From Aquiflexum lacus (lineage in GTDB: Bacteria; Bacteroidota; Bacteroidia; Cytophagales; Cyclobacteriaceae), in assembly GCF_015476655.1 (NCBI RefSeq), contig NZ_JABFHF010000003.1, positions 277,482 through 341,481 of the forward strand: a DNA stretch of 64,000 nucleotides, in the 5' to 3' direction. This document shows positions 47,498-57,093 of this stretch, one piece after another. Under the pieces are notes generated by a model. The model was not told where the DNA came from. It was given only the letters and a program-made list of their open reading frames with translations, and did no database searches. Both the position numbers and the translations under genes were made by a program. The stretch's first letter is position 1; every line of letters begins with the position of its first letter.

Positions 47498-47578
47498 TTA
47501 ATTCTTGTGTCTTGTGTCTTGTGTCTCACGTCTTTCAAATACCACACATCTCCCATCTAGCCTCTCAAGTCTAATCAC
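47498..47578 (-). repeat. degenerate 7-bp repeat tract (site E)
   Basis: Directly at and after the pth stop. On the minus strand: GTGATTA, GACTTGA, GAGGCTA, GATGGGA, GATGTGT, an 11-base break, then GACGTGA, GACACAA, GACACAA, GACACAA, GAATTAA. All units begin with G and the first one overlaps the stop codon. G strand equals the sense strand of pth. Confidence 0.8.
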
Positions 47579-48135
47579 TCATTAAACTGCGTCATCGTCA
47601 TATTGATCCCAACGGTACAAAAGCTTAAAATCATATCAATTGCCTTATCCATGAAAATTGGCAGTTCCTCGATTTCTTTTTGTGTCCATCTGCCGAGCAC
47701 ATATTCTATCTGCCTCCCCTTGGGAAAATCATCTCCAATTCCGAATCTCAACCTGGGATAATCCTGTCCACCGGTTAATTCTTCGATATTTTTGAGCCCG
47801 TTGTGGCCTGCAGCAGAACCTTTTCCCCGCATTCTCAACTTTCCAAAGGGAAGTGCCACATCATCAACGATGACCAAGACGTTTTCTTTTGGGATATTCA
47901 GTTCCTTCATCCAATAGTTCACTGCTTTACCACTGAGATTCATGTACGTGGTGGGTTTGATCAGATAAACCTGTCTGCTTTTGTGCTTAAAATTTGAAGT
48001 GAAAGCAAGCCTACCACTTTTCCATTCCGCACCATATTTGTCCGCCAACCTGTCAACAGTCAGGAAGCCTACATTATGTCTCGTCAGTTCATATTCAGGA
48101 CCAATATTCCCAAGTCCCACGATAAGATATTTCAT
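47575..48135 (-). CDS. pth: peptidyl-tRNA hydrolase
   Basis: A 186-residue Pth that frees peptidyl-tRNA. The start MKYLIVGLGNIGPEYELTRH, catalytic His in TRHNVGF, the substrate Asn in TTYMNLSGKAV, the DD of VDDVALPFGKLRMR, and the GSAAGHNGLKNIEE loop are all in place. The ATG at 48135 is chosen because it gives the normal N-terminus. The upstream gene rplY is on the same strand but a terminator lies between them, so pth may have partial independence. Its 3' flank is a heptad repeat tract. Confidence 0.95.
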   Translation of the reverse strand: MKYLIVGLGNIGPEYELTRHNVGFLTVDRLADKYGAEWKSGRLAFTSNFKHKSRQVYLIKPTTYMNLSGKAVNYWMKELNIPKENVLVIVDDVALPFGKLRMRGKGSAAGHNGLKNIEELTGGQDYPRLRFGIGDDFPKGRQIEYVLGRWTQKEIEELPIFMDKAIDMILSFCTVGINMTMTQFNE

Positions 48136-48167
48136 GTTTTGATTGATATAAAAGCTGCACAAAAATA

Positions 48168-48200
48168 AAAAATCCTGCTTATGGTTAAGCAGGATTTGAT
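48168..48200 (-). terminator. terminator between rplY and pth
   Basis: A perfect 12-bp stem AAATCCTGCTTA / TAAGCAGGATTT with loop TGGT, followed on the minus strand by a T-rich tract. It lies 23 bases after the rplY stop. Confidence 0.82.
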
Positions 48201-48222
48201 TTTATCGTATTCTAAAGTCTGA

Positions 48223-48795
48223 TTACTCAGCTTTTTTGCCTCTAAGTGCTCTTGGAATACCAATGGTAACTATGGAAACATTCGGGCTGGTCAGGATTTC
48301 AAAGCCTTCAACTTTCAAATCTCCAACTTTAAATGATTTACCCAAATCCAAGTTATTGATATCAACTTCAATACTGTCAGGAAGATTTCCTGCCAACCCT
48401 TTGACAGCTAATCTTCTTGTTTTGATTTCAAGTTTACCACCTTTGATGATACCCGGAGAGGTACCTTTGATCACAACAGGAATTTCAAACTTAATTGGTC
48501 TGTCAGGACTGAAAGCCAAGAAGTCTGCATGCAACAATACGTCTGATACCGGATGGTATTGGGAATCTTTCAATACTGCTTTCATTTTTTCGCCTTCGAT
48601 GTTCAGATCAACCATGTGGACTTCAGGCGTGTACACCAAGTCTCTGAACAAAATAGCAGGGGAGTAGAAATGGATTTGCTCTTTGATAGCAGGTCCATAT
48701 ACTACACAAGGGACATTACCATCCTGACGGATTTGGTTCAATTCCTGGTTATCGAGATTTGCTCTTTTAAACCCTATAATCTCTAAAGATTTCAT
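48223..48795 (-). CDS. rplY: 50S ribosomal protein L25 (Ctc type)
   Basis: A 190-residue L25 with the TL5-like C-terminal extension. The N-terminal 5S-rRNA-binding part includes NQIRQDGNVPCVVYGP and the later KAVLKDSQYHPVSDVLLHAD; the C-terminal beta domain contains ITSGTSPGIIKGGKLE-like text (VVIKGTSPGIIKGGKLEIK). It follows prs by 44 bp on the same strand, the usual prs-rplY-pth order of many bacteria. Confidence 0.95.
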   Translation of the reverse strand: MKSLEIIGFKRANLDNQELNQIRQDGNVPCVVYGPAIKEQIHFYSPAILFRDLVYTPEVHMVDLNIEGEKMKAVLKDSQYHPVSDVLLHADFLAFSPDRPIKFEIPVVIKGTSPGIIKGGKLEIKTRRLAVKGLAGNLPDSIEVDINNLDLGKSFKVGDLKVEGFEILTSPNVSIVTIGIPRALRGKKAE

Positions 48796-48839
48796 AAAAT
48801 TTTTAATTTAAGTATATATATAATTGAATAAGTAATTCA

Positions 48840-49766
48840 CTAAATAAACAATGCACTGATAGAAGTATTTCCAGTTACTGCATGTATTGCTTTTGCAAAC
48901 AAGTCTGCAACCGACAAGACCCTGATTTTTGAACTCTTTCCTTTCATAGGTATGGTATCGGTGATCACAAGCTCCTTAAGAACAGAATTTTCAATATTTT
49001 CATAGGCATTCCCTGAAAGAACGCCATGGGTAGCTATAGCTCTAACGGAGGTAGCACCCTTATCCATTATAATCTGAGCTGCCTTACACAATGTGCCTGC
49101 AGTATCTACCAAATCATCAATGAGTATCACATCCTTACCTTCAACATCACCAATAACCTGCATAGACGCCACTTCATTGGCTCTTTTTCTGTGCTTATCA
49201 CAGACTACCATTTCTACTTCAAAATGCTTGGCATAAGACCTTGCTCTTGCCACACCTCCCACATCAGGAGCGGCGAAAATCATATTGTCCAAGGCCAGCC
49301 TTTCCAAATAGGGCACAAAAATAGCTGATCCGTTCAAATGATCCAAAGGTATATCAAAAAAACCTTGAATTTGTCCTGCATGCAGGTCACAGGTCATGAT
49401 CCTATCAGCACCTGCAGAGGTTAACATATTTGCAATTAGCTTTGCAGCTATAGAAACCCTTGGTCTGTCTTTTCTGTCCTGTCGGGCATACCCGTAATAG
49501 GGTATGACAGCACAAACTTTGTAAGCACTCGCCCTTTTCGCGGCATCTATCATCAAACAAAGCTCCATCAGGTTATCAGCATTCGGATTAGTTGTCTGGA
49601 TCAAAAATACAGTACATCCCCTTACAGACTCATTGTAACTTGGGGACATCTCCCCGTCACTGAATTTGGAAATCGTAAGATCTCCCAGACGTTTTCCGTA
49701 ATGTTTTGCTATTTTTTCGGCGAGTAAGTGGCTGTTGGTACCGGAAAAGAGTTTAACCTCCGTCAT
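48840..49766 (-). CDS. prs: ribose-phosphate pyrophosphokinase
   Basis: PRPP synthetase, 308 residues. The N-terminal FSGTNSHLLAEKIAKHYG, the ATP loop YYGYARQDRKDRPR, the metal-binding CDLHAGQIQGFFDIP and the PRPP loop DVILIDDLVDTAGTL are all intact. Provides PRPP for purine (see purC), pyrimidine, His and NAD synthesis. Likely first gene of the prs-rplY unit; a promoter-like box lies 47 bases upstream. Confidence 0.97.
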   Translation of the reverse strand: MTEVKLFSGTNSHLLAEKIAKHYGKRLGDLTISKFSDGEMSPSYNESVRGCTVFLIQTTNPNADNLMELCLMIDAAKRASAYKVCAVIPYYGYARQDRKDRPRVSIAAKLIANMLTSAGADRIMTCDLHAGQIQGFFDIPLDHLNGSAIFVPYLERLALDNMIFAAPDVGGVARARSYAKHFEVEMVVCDKHRKRANEVASMQVIGDVEGKDVILIDDLVDTAGTLCKAAQIIMDKGATSVRAIATHGVLSGNAYENIENSVLKELVITDTIPMKGKSSKIRVLSVADLFAKAIHAVTGNTSISALFI

Positions 49767-49812
49767 GTTTTATTGGAATTTTGCAGTGAAATGATTGATT
49801 TCGGAACGCCAA

Positions 49813-49820
49813 CAAAGGTA
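49813..49820 (-). promoter_or_regulatory. putative -7 box of prs promoter
   Basis: TACCTTTG on the minus strand matches TAnnTTTG, 46 bases before the prs ATG. A TTG lies 14 bases further upstream, a little closer than the consensus spacing. Confidence 0.4.
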
Positions 49821-49893
49821 TATAAATTTGATGGCAATGTGAATCTGATCGTGAAGATTGTAAAATATAATTTGGTGGCAATCCATATTCATC

Positions 49894-50601
49894 CTATCGG
49901 GAAACTAATTTGCCATCCTCTAATATCCCAATTACATCATAAATATTCTGGGAAAGGCAAAAAACAATATCTGATTCGATATTGTGGTTTTGTAATCTTT
50001 TGGCATGGGAAGCTTGCCCCATAAAGACCTGTAATCTGTGTTCATTACTTTCATAGAGTGATCTCATGGCTATTGATGTATCGCAGTCCGTGCCAAAATG
50101 AGGATGTAGACTACTTACCAATGCACCGGCAAAAAGAGAATCTTCTAAATTGAATTTTCCCTTCCATCCTGCACAAAGTATCAGAATATCGGTTTCTTGG
50201 GATATGAGGAATTCTGCTGTTGCCTTTATATTTACGAAAGCGCCAAGTATGATATTTTTGGCCAGTTCTCTGGTTTTTTCGATTGCTACCGTGCCATTGG
50301 TAGTTGTCATTGCAATTTTCTCATCTGCAAATTTTTTACCCAAATAGGCTAAAGGAGAGTTTCCCAAAGTAAATCCTTCCGCAGTTTTACCATCCCTTTC
50401 CCCTGCAATGACATACCCTTCTTTTTCCATTGTTCTGCAGGATTCCAGGTCCATAACAGGGGTTATTGAGGCCACACCATTTGCCAAGGCTGCCATCATA
50501 GTTGAGGTAGCCCTGAAAATATCCACAATCACCACGTTTTTGCCTTTGAAATCATACAAGTGAATCAATTCAGGACTGAGGCAAATTTCAACTTTTTTCA
50601 T
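49894..50601 (-). CDS. comB: 2-phosphosulfolactate phosphatase (ComB family)
   Basis: A 235-residue ComB-type phosphatase. NVVIVDIFRATSTMMAALAN, AGERDGKTAEGFTLGNSPL, MTTTNGTVAIEKTRE and the LCAGWKGKFNLEDSLFAGAL region are family marks. ComB was defined in coenzyme M synthesis, but bacterial members occur without that pathway, for example in sulfolactate or sulfonolipid chemistry, which fits Bacteroidota lipid biology by inference. Stands alone between gcvT and prs. Confidence 0.88.
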   Translation of the reverse strand: MKKVEICLSPELIHLYDFKGKNVVIVDIFRATSTMMAALANGVASITPVMDLESCRTMEKEGYVIAGERDGKTAEGFTLGNSPLAYLGKKFADEKIAMTTTNGTVAIEKTRELAKNIILGAFVNIKATAEFLISQETDILILCAGWKGKFNLEDSLFAGALVSSLHPHFGTDCDTSIAMRSLYESNEHRLQVFMGQASHAKRLQNHNIESDIVFCLSQNIYDVIGILEDGKLVSR

Positions 50602-50614
50602 TTATAAAATATAA

Positions 50615-50660
50615 TAAAAAACCTCGCCATTGAGTTTTTATTGTAAATGGCGAGGTTGAG
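50615..50660 (-). terminator. terminator after gcvT
   Basis: Stem AACCTCGCCATT / AATGGCGAGGTT, loop of 14 bases, followed on the minus strand by TTTTTATTAT. It begins 13 bases after the gcvT stop and ends before the comB start. Confidence 0.85.
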
Positions 50661-50672
50661 GTGTATTATTGA

Positions 50673-51767
50673 TTACTTCTTGTAGAGTGGAAGTTTTTCT
50701 ATTTTGGCAGGCAGGTTCTTATTTCTGACAGTGATGGCAATGTCCGTTCCAGGTATCGCATATTCAGAATTGACATACCCCATTCCTATTCCTACACCCA
50801 TAGATGGTGACATGGTGCCTGAGGTTACCTCACCGATGATCTCCCCGGAAGTGTTTACGATAGGGTAGTGTGCACGTGGAATTCCTTTTTCCTGAATGAT
50901 AAAACCAACGAGTTTTTTTTCAAGCCCTGATTCTTTTTGTTTTTTAAGATTTTCACTGTTGATAAAATCCTTGGTAAATTTTGTGATCCATCCTAGTCCT
51001 GCTTCAAGTGGAGATGTTTCGTCATTGATGTCATTTCCATAAAGGCAATAACCCATTTCCAGTCTCAGTGTATCCCTAGCGCCAAGACCAATGGGTTTGA
51101 TACCAAAATCTTTTCCCGCTTCAAAAACAGCCTTCCATACTCTCTCTGCATCTTCATTTTTCACATAAATTTCAAATCCTCCTGCCCCGGTATATCCTGT
51201 TCCTGATATGATGACATCATTGACCCCAGCAAAATCTCCTTTGGTAAAATGATAAAATTTGATCGTAGAAAGGTCAATGGAAGTTAAGGACTGAACGGCT
51301 TCTATGGCCTTCGGGCCTTGAATGGCAAAAAGCGATAGGCTATCCGAAATATTTTCCAATTCAGCCCCGATATCATTATGTTGATTGATCCAGTTCCAAT
51401 CTTTTTCGATATTGGAGGCATTAACCACCAACATGTATTCTTCTTCTCCAATTTTGTACACAATCAGATCATCTACAATTCCACCTTTCTCATTGGGAAA
51501 GCAGGAATATTGTGCTTGTCCAATGATAAGTTTAGAGGCATCATTTGAAGTTACTTTTTGAATAAGATCCAAAGCTTTTGGTCCTTTTACCATAAACTCA
51601 CCCATGTGAGAAACATCAAAAACACCGACTCCTTCCCGGACTGTTTTATGTTCTTCTATATCCGAAGAATACCTGACAGGCATATTGTATCCTGCAAAAG
51701 GAACCATTTTCCCCCCTAAAGCTTCATGGAGGTCATTGAGTTGGATTTTTTTGATTGAATCTGTCAT
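50673..51767 (-). CDS. gcvT: glycine cleavage system aminomethyltransferase (T protein)
   Basis: A 364-residue T protein moving the methylene group of glycine to tetrahydrofolate. The folate-binding region [15 protein letters not shown], the [13 protein letters not shown] block, [18 protein letters not shown] and [17 protein letters not shown] are typical. The ATG at 51767 is preferred over a TTG nine codons upstream. The other gcv genes are not in the window. A TAnnTTTG box lies 24 bases before the ATG. Confidence 0.95.
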   Translation of the reverse strand: MTDSIKKIQLNDLHEALGGKMVPFAGYNMPVRYSSDIEEHKTVREGVGVFDVSHMGEFMVKGPKALDLIQKVTSNDASKLIIGQAQYSCFPNEKGGIVDDLIVYKIGEEEYMLVVNASNIEKDWNWINQHNDIGAELENISDSLSLFAIQGPKAIEAVQSLTSIDLSTIKFYHFTKGDFAGVNDVIISGTGYTGAGGFEIYVKNEDAERVWKAVFEAGKDFGIKPIGLGARDTLRLEMGYCLYGNDINDETSPLEAGLGWITKFTKDFINSENLKKQKESGLEKKLVGFIIQEKGIPRAHYPIVNTSGEIIGEVTSGTMSPSMGVGIGMGYVNSEYAIPGTDIAITVRNKNLPAKIEKLPLYKK

Positions 51768-51791
51768 AAATGGGTTTTGGTTTTCTGCACG

Positions 51792-51799
51792 CAAAGGTA
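51792..51799 (-). promoter_or_regulatory. putative -7 box of gcvT promoter
   Basis: TACCTTTG on the minus strand, 24 bases before the gcvT ATG and just after the terminator of the SusD gene region. A -33 TTG at good spacing was not found. Confidence 0.38.
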
Positions 51800-51831
51800 G
51801 TTAATGGTAACAAGTATAGCGAACGGGGCAA

Positions 51832-51862
51832 TAAAAAAGCCACCAAAAAGGTGGCTTTTTTA
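51832..51862 (-). terminator. terminator after the SusCD operon
   Basis: Stem AAAAAAGCCACC / GGTGGCTTTTTT with a 5-base loop. Strong T run on both strands. It starts 16 bases after the SusD stop. Confidence 0.92.
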
Positions 51863-51877
51863 TTTAGATGGGTTCTA

Positions 51878-53254
51878 TTAATTTCCGTAACCTGGATTTT
51901 GCACCAAATTTGGATTGGCATCCATTTCTCTTTGAGGTATCGGGAAGACCATTCGTGGACTATCAAATGCAAACACATCAGTTCCAGTATTGTCATTGAT
52001 TGAACCACGGGTTCTTTTCACATCGTGGATGATATGACCTTCATGAGCCAATTCCACTTTTCTTTCCTGTAAAATTTCCGCTAAAGTAAGGGTAGTCTTT
52101 GCAGGTAGATTTACCCTTGCCCTGATAAGGTTGATATCATTCAAAGGAGTATCTCCGATTGCAGTACTTTCTCTAAAATTAGCTTCTGCACGGGTAAGAT
52201 ACATTTCAGCAAGTCTCATCACTTTCACATTTCTAAATTGATCTCTCCATTTGGCAGTTCTCAATTCCCCTGCAGCTGTGAAAAATTGATCTAATCTTGA
52301 ATCCCCTGTCTCATATTGGGTCAAATGATTGGCAAGGATGGCTACATCACCACCCCTTGCACCAAATTCGGGCAAGGAATAGAATAGGAACATATCATTT
52401 GCTGGATCTTGGGTGTTTACCTGAATGGCATAGAGGTCTTCTGCTGAATTACCCTCCGTATTGAAAGCATCCATGTAGTTAAAGATAAGGGTTTTTTGCA
52501 AACCTGTAGCGAGAGTGATTGCTCTATTGGCAGCATCTCTTGCATCTCCAAATCTTTCCATCTGTAGATAAACTCTTGAAAGTTGACCTGCGGTGACATA
52601 AGAATTGGCTAAAAAACTATTTGATGCTGGAAGCAAAGATTCAGCTTGTGTCAGGTCGCTCAAAATCTGAGTATATATCTCCTCAACAGTATTCCTGCTG
52701 ACAAAACTTTCTTCATTGATTTCCCTGGTTGGAGTCAGCACTAATGGCACACCCAAGTTTGAAGCAGGATTTCCGGCAACATAAGGAAGTGCATAAAGTT
52801 TGATCAGTTCAAAATACATGGAACCTCTCAAAAACAAAGCTTCTCCTCTCACACGATCTCTGTCTTCTTCGTTGACAACTTCCAATGCATCCAAAACATT
52901 ATTTGAAATGTTGATGGCACGATAGGCAGCAGCCCAAGTACCTTCTATAAAGGAGTTGTTGACAAATATAGACTTATTGAAAATTTCCCTGGGTTGATTG
53001 AAAGTACCTTCCCATCTCACTTCACCGTTTGCACCTAGCATCTCACCATACAACTGAAGTCTTCCACCATACAGGTCAACATCTCTTGTTTCTGCATAGG
53101 CTCCGATCAATACACTTTTGACATTGGCATCATTACTGAGTGCAATGCTCTGATCTATACTCTGAAAAGGGGTTAAGAATAACTCGTCATTACAGCTACT
53201 GAATACAGTAGAAAGCCCCAATATTGCTATAATTATATATTTCTTCATTTTCAT
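51878..53254 (-). CDS. SusD/RagB-family nutrient-binding lipoprotein
   Basis: A 458-residue outer-membrane lipoprotein (lipobox TVFSSC near residue 20). The helical TPR-like core with AYRAINISNNVLDALEVVNE, ALFLRGSMYFELIKLYALPY and the C-terminal ERKVELAHEGHIIHDVKRTR, ending NPNLVQNPGYGN, is the SusD pattern. It partners the SusC protein six bases upstream, so the pair should bind and import a glycan or peptide across the outer membrane. No glycoside hydrolase or sensor is next to it, so the ligand cannot be named. Confidence 0.95.
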   Translation of the reverse strand: MKMKKYIIIAILGLSTVFSSCNDELFLTPFQSIDQSIALSNDANVKSVLIGAYAETRDVDLYGGRLQLYGEMLGANGEVRWEGTFNQPREIFNKSIFVNNSFIEGTWAAAYRAINISNNVLDALEVVNEEDRDRVRGEALFLRGSMYFELIKLYALPYVAGNPASNLGVPLVLTPTREINEESFVSRNTVEEIYTQILSDLTQAESLLPASNSFLANSYVTAGQLSRVYLQMERFGDARDAANRAITLATGLQKTLIFNYMDAFNTEGNSAEDLYAIQVNTQDPANDMFLFYSLPEFGARGGDVAILANHLTQYETGDSRLDQFFTAAGELRTAKWRDQFRNVKVMRLAEMYLTRAEANFRESTAIGDTPLNDINLIRARVNLPAKTTLTLAEILQERKVELAHEGHIIHDVKRTRGSINDNTGTDVFAFDSPRMVFPIPQREMDANPNLVQNPGYGN

Positions 53255-53260
53255 ATCTAT

Positions 53261-56200
53261 TTAGAATCCAACATTAAGACCCAATGATAAAATTCTAGCC
53301 TGTGGCGCTGAATAGAAGTCATTTCCTTGGAAGACATTACTTGCCAAATAATCTGCATTCACTTCAGGATCCCATCCCGCATATTTGGTGAAAGTCAACA
53401 GGTTTTGGCCAGTAAAGAAAAACCTTGCAGTTGCAATTCTCATCTTACTGAGCAAGGTTGATGGCAAAGTATAACCTATTGTCAGCGTTCTAAGTCTGAC
53501 ATAACTTCCATCAGAAAGGTATCTACTGGATGCCTGGCAACCGTTGCATTCTCCCAATCTTGCTTGCGGAATCATGGTGACATCACCTGGGTTCTGCCAT
53601 CTTGCCATTTGGTCTCTGGTAGAGTTATCAAACCAATCACCATTGGCCGCAAAGAAACCTCCACCACCGTCAAAAATTTCATTGCCGAATACACCTTGGA
53701 ATAGGAAACTCGCATCAAAATTACCAAAAGTAAAATTGTTGGTAATACCTCCAAAGAATCTTGGGTTTGGATCACCTACGACCATTCTTGCAGCATCATT
53801 GTAGCTATTGGTTGTTTCTGTCAATTCCTCATTGAGGTAGTACAATGCGTCACCGTTGGCAGGATCGACACCGGCATATTTTGGACCATAAAATACCCCT
53901 ATTGGCTCACCAACAAAAATTCCATTCAGGAACCTAGAGGAAGAAGGCGGGATAGAAGTCTGACCTGGAGCCAATTCCTTAACAGTATTCACGTTCCTTG
54001 CAAGGTTCAAGGTTGCATTCCAGCTGAAATCCTGTTTGGTAACTATGGCGCCATTCAAGATCAATTCAAATCCGTAATTTTGCATCCTACCAATATTTTG
54101 TCTTTGCACGGCAAAACCTGAGGTTGCCGGAACAGGAACATTTAAGAGTAAGTCACGGGTGTCTTTGTTATAATAATCAATTTCACCTGTAATTCTGTCT
54201 CTAAAAATACCAAACTCAACACCAACATTGAATTGAGCAGTTTTTTCCCAGTTTAGGTTTGGATTTGGAATTTGACTTGGTCTTAATCCCGGTAACAATG
54301 CATAAGAAACCGGACCGTAAAGACCCAAATGGTCAAAATTTCCGATTTCAGCATTACCAGTCAGACCATAAGATGCTCTCAATTTCAACAAACTCAATGC
54401 GTCATTTCCTTTAAGGAATGATTCTTCTGATAGAATCCAACCTAGCGAAGCTGCAGGGAAGAAACCATACTTGTTGTTGTCTCCAAATCTTGAAGACCCA
54501 TCAATTCTACCACTGATAGTGGCGAGGTATTTTCCTGCAAATCTATAGTTGGCTCTTGCAAAGTAGGATAAGAAAGTAAAATTGGTAAATGTAGAAGTAC
54601 CGCCTGTAATCTCTGCTGCTGAAGCAAGTGTTCTTAACTCATCCAAAGGAAATTCCTGCCCTTCAACACTGGTAAAGTTATCCTCAGATTTTTGGAATTG
54701 CATACCACCTACCACTTCAAGGTTGTGCTTTTCAGCGAAAGTATTGGTATATGTAAAGTAGTTGTTGGTATTGTAATTGAATATCCTCAACCACCTGGAT
54801 CTTGCAAATCCATTTGTAGACAATCCAAGGTTGGTTCTGGACCCGAAGAATTGCTCTTCGTTTTGGTTCATGACATCCACACCAAATTCACTTCTAAATT
54901 TCAACTTTTCGGTTAATTTATATTCACCATAAATGTTGGAAATATTTCTGAAAGAGGTGTTCAACCACTGTGCATTCTCGGAATCAATCAAGTTATTGTA
55001 ATAAGTAGCTGTTGGACGGTCATACAATTGACCTTCAAGATCCCTGATCGGTGTAATCGGCGCTAGGGCAACCAACTGAATTGGATTGTTAAACTGATTG
55101 TCATCTGCTAATCTATTATTTCTCGTTCTACTGACACCTAGATTCGCTCCCAAAGTAAATCGCTCATTTACCTGATGATCTAGGTTCAATCTGACCGAAA
55201 TCCTTTCAAAATCATTTCTGATCAGAATACCATCCTGCTTGTCATAGGCGGTACTGAAATAAAATTTGGTTTTTTCATCGCCACCTGATGCGGAAAAATT
55301 GACATTGGTTACGCCGGCATCAGGATTGAACGCCTGTTCTTGCCAATCTGTATCAGTTTCCAAAGTTCTCCAGTCAGACCAACCTGAATACCGGTCCAAT
55401 CTGCTTTCTACAAACTCCAAATCAGAATCTTCAAAGTCAGCGGGGTTATTGATCGGATCTAACCCATTTCTAAGGTCATTGTTGTATCCTGCTTCTCTCA
55501 TTAACTCCACAAACTCAGAGGAATTTAGGAATTCTCTTTTTCTTGTTGGAGATGAAACACCTCTTTGGATACCCACATTGAACTTAGTTTTACCTTTTGA
55601 ACCAGACTTGGTCGTAATCAGGACCACACCGTTTGCAGCTCTTGCTCCATATATGGCGGCTGCTGAAGCATCTTTCAATACTTCGAAAGATTCAATGTCA
55701 TTGAAGTTGATATCTGCTAAAGGATTGAACAAGCCAATCGCACCACCTGAAGTAATAGGAAGACCGTCAATAATATATAAAGGCTCGTTACCACCTGAAA
55801 TAGAAGTAGTACCTCTAACCCTTATCTTGACTCCTTCACCCAATTTACCACTGGAAGATTCCACAAAAACGCCTGCTAATCTTCCCTGTAAGGCTTCCTG
55901 AAAGTTAGGGACCGGAATATTGGCTATTTCTGCACCTTTAATAGAGGCAATGTTTCCCGTGAGATCTCCTTTTGTCATTGATCCAAAACCTACGACTACA
56001 ACCTCACCCAATGTCTTGGCATCTAACTGCATCGTGATGTCGATGACACTGCGGTTTCCTACCAAGGCTTCTTGTGATTCAAAACCAACAAAGGAATATA
56101 CCAATGTTTGATCTGATGCTGCTTGAATGGTATAATTTCCATCCAAATCCGTCACAGCTCCCGAGGTAGTTCCTTTAATGATCACATTCACCCCAGGAAG

Positions 56201-56314
56201 GGGCAAATTATCTTCGACAGAAATCACAGTCCCCGTGACTGTTTTTGTTTGTGCATTGGCAATGCTTCCCAGGAAAAAGAAACAAAGCAAAGCGCTTAGT
56301 AAATTTTTTGTCAT
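53261..56314 (-). CDS. SusC/RagA-family TonB-linked transporter
   Basis: A 1017-residue outer-membrane transporter. Signal peptide ends IANAQ. Residues 25-110 form the CarboxypepD_reg domain (LPLPGVNVIIKGTTSGAVTD). The linker GEVVVVGFGSMTKGDLTGNI leads into the plug with IRVRGTTSISGGNEPLYIID and AAAIYGARAANGVVLITTK. The barrel ends in ARILSLGLNVGF with a final Phe. SusD follows six bases later. Length is normal for SusC. There is no sensor domain extension at the N-terminus, so no anti-sigma signalling is expected. Confidence 0.97.
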   Translation of the reverse strand: MTKNLLSALLCFFFLGSIANAQTKTVTGTVISVEDNLPLPGVNVIIKGTTSGAVTDLDGNYTIQAASDQTLVYSFVGFESQEALVGNRSVIDITMQLDAKTLGEVVVVGFGSMTKGDLTGNIASIKGAEIANIPVPNFQEALQGRLAGVFVESSSGKLGEGVKIRVRGTTSISGGNEPLYIIDGLPITSGGAIGLFNPLADINFNDIESFEVLKDASAAAIYGARAANGVVLITTKSGSKGKTKFNVGIQRGVSSPTRKREFLNSSEFVELMREAGYNNDLRNGLDPINNPADFEDSDLEFVESRLDRYSGWSDWRTLETDTDWQEQAFNPDAGVTNVNFSASGGDEKTKFYFSTAYDKQDGILIRNDFERISVRLNLDHQVNERFTLGANLGVSRTRNNRLADDNQFNNPIQLVALAPITPIRDLEGQLYDRPTATYYNNLIDSENAQWLNTSFRNISNIYGEYKLTEKLKFRSEFGVDVMNQNEEQFFGSRTNLGLSTNGFARSRWLRIFNYNTNNYFTYTNTFAEKHNLEVVGGMQFQKSEDNFTSVEGQEFPLDELRTLASAAEITGGTSTFTNFTFLSYFARANYRFAGKYLATISGRIDGSSRFGDNNKYGFFPAASLGWILSEESFLKGNDALSLLKLRASYGLTGNAEIGNFDHLGLYGPVSYALLPGLRPSQIPNPNLNWEKTAQFNVGVEFGIFRDRITGEIDYYNKDTRDLLLNVPVPATSGFAVQRQNIGRMQNYGFELILNGAIVTKQDFSWNATLNLARNVNTVKELAPGQTSIPPSSSRFLNGIFVGEPIGVFYGPKYAGVDPANGDALYYLNEELTETTNSYNDAARMVVGDPNPRFFGGITNNFTFGNFDASFLFQGVFGNEIFDGGGGFFAANGDWFDNSTRDQMARWQNPGDVTMIPQARLGECNGCQASSRYLSDGSYVRLRTLTIGYTLPSTLLSKMRIATARFFFTGQNLLTFTKYAGWDPEVNADYLASNVFQGNDFYSAPQARILSLGLNVGF

Positions 56315-56623
56315 AAATAGTAAAGGTTTAGTAAATAAATTATTAAAGTAATAGAATAAATAGTATCAGTGGTGTAAGTTAAAAAACATTTTCCTTTAGA
56401 GTGAAATTTAAATTGAAATTTATTTCTCGCATTATTTAATAAAAAGATAAAAAAATACTTATAAATATAATTTTAATAATAAATGATTGTATCAATATAT
56501 ATGTATTAAATTCTATTTTTTATTGCGTGAAAAGTATGAAAGGGACATTCAGTATATGAGTTTAAATTTAATAGGCATATTTTTTCTGTAACAGCTTGAT
56601 GGTTTTATTAAAATATTATGAAT
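56315..56623. other. AT-rich leader region of the SusCD operon, no gene seen
   Basis: About 310 bases of very AT-rich DNA upstream of SusC. It must carry the SusCD promoter, but no TAnnTTTG match with good spacing was found. No coding frame, riboswitch-like fold or repeat is obvious. Confidence 0.5.
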
Positions 56624-56652
56624 AAAAAAGCCAGTTTGGTAAAACTGGCTTA
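56624..56652 (-). terminator. terminator after the IscA-type gene
   Basis: Stem AGCCAGTTT / AAACTGGCT with a 4-base loop, then TTTTTTA on the minus strand, 25 bases after the stop. Confidence 0.85.
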
Positions 56653-56676
56653 AAATTGAATTTTTTAAAGTTAAAT

Positions 56677-57003
56677 TTAAACTGAAAAACTTTCTCCGCA
56701 ACCGCAGGTTCTAGAGGCATTGGGGTTGACAAATTGAAAACCTTTACCGTTCAATCCATCTGAAAATTCCAATGTCGTTCCTGCCAAATACAGCAAACTT
56801 TTTCTATCTACAATAATTTTAACTCCTTTGTCTTCAAAAATATGGTCAGAGTCTACTGTAGTACCGTCAAAACCTAGATCGTACATCAATCCCGAACATC
56901 CACCACCTTTGACAGAAACTCTAATATTCTCATCCTCTGCCCTTCCTTCCTCTTTTTTCAATTCTAGAATTCTTTCTTTTGCCTTTTCTGAAACGATTAT
57001 CAT
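56677..57003 (-). CDS. A-type Fe-S carrier protein (IscA/SufA/ErpA)
   Basis: A 108-residue HesB/IscA-like protein. The three conserved cysteines are present: one in VKGGGCSGLMYDLGF and two in the C-terminal TCGCGESFSV. It delivers iron-sulfur clusters to apo-proteins. Single gene, divergent from the epimerase gene; a TAnnTTTG box is 19 bases before its ATG. Which of the A-type subclasses it belongs to cannot be settled by eye. Confidence 0.92.
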   Translation of the reverse strand: MIIVSEKAKERILELKKEEGRAEDENIRVSVKGGGCSGLMYDLGFDGTTVDSDHIFEDKGVKIIVDRKSLLYLAGTTLEFSDGLNGKGFQFVNPNASRTCGCGESFSV

Positions 57004-57021
57004 ATCTTTAAATTATTAAGT

Positions 57022-57029
57022 CAAATTTA
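57022..57029 (-). promoter_or_regulatory. putative -7 box of the IscA-type gene
   Basis: TAAATTTG on the minus strand, matching TAnnTTTG, 19 bases before the ATG at 57003. No -33 element at proper spacing was recognised. Confidence 0.35.
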
Positions 57030-57093
57030 TAAGCACCAAATTAACATGCTTTGTTTTGAAATGATTCACAAACAAATATAAAAAATAATCAAG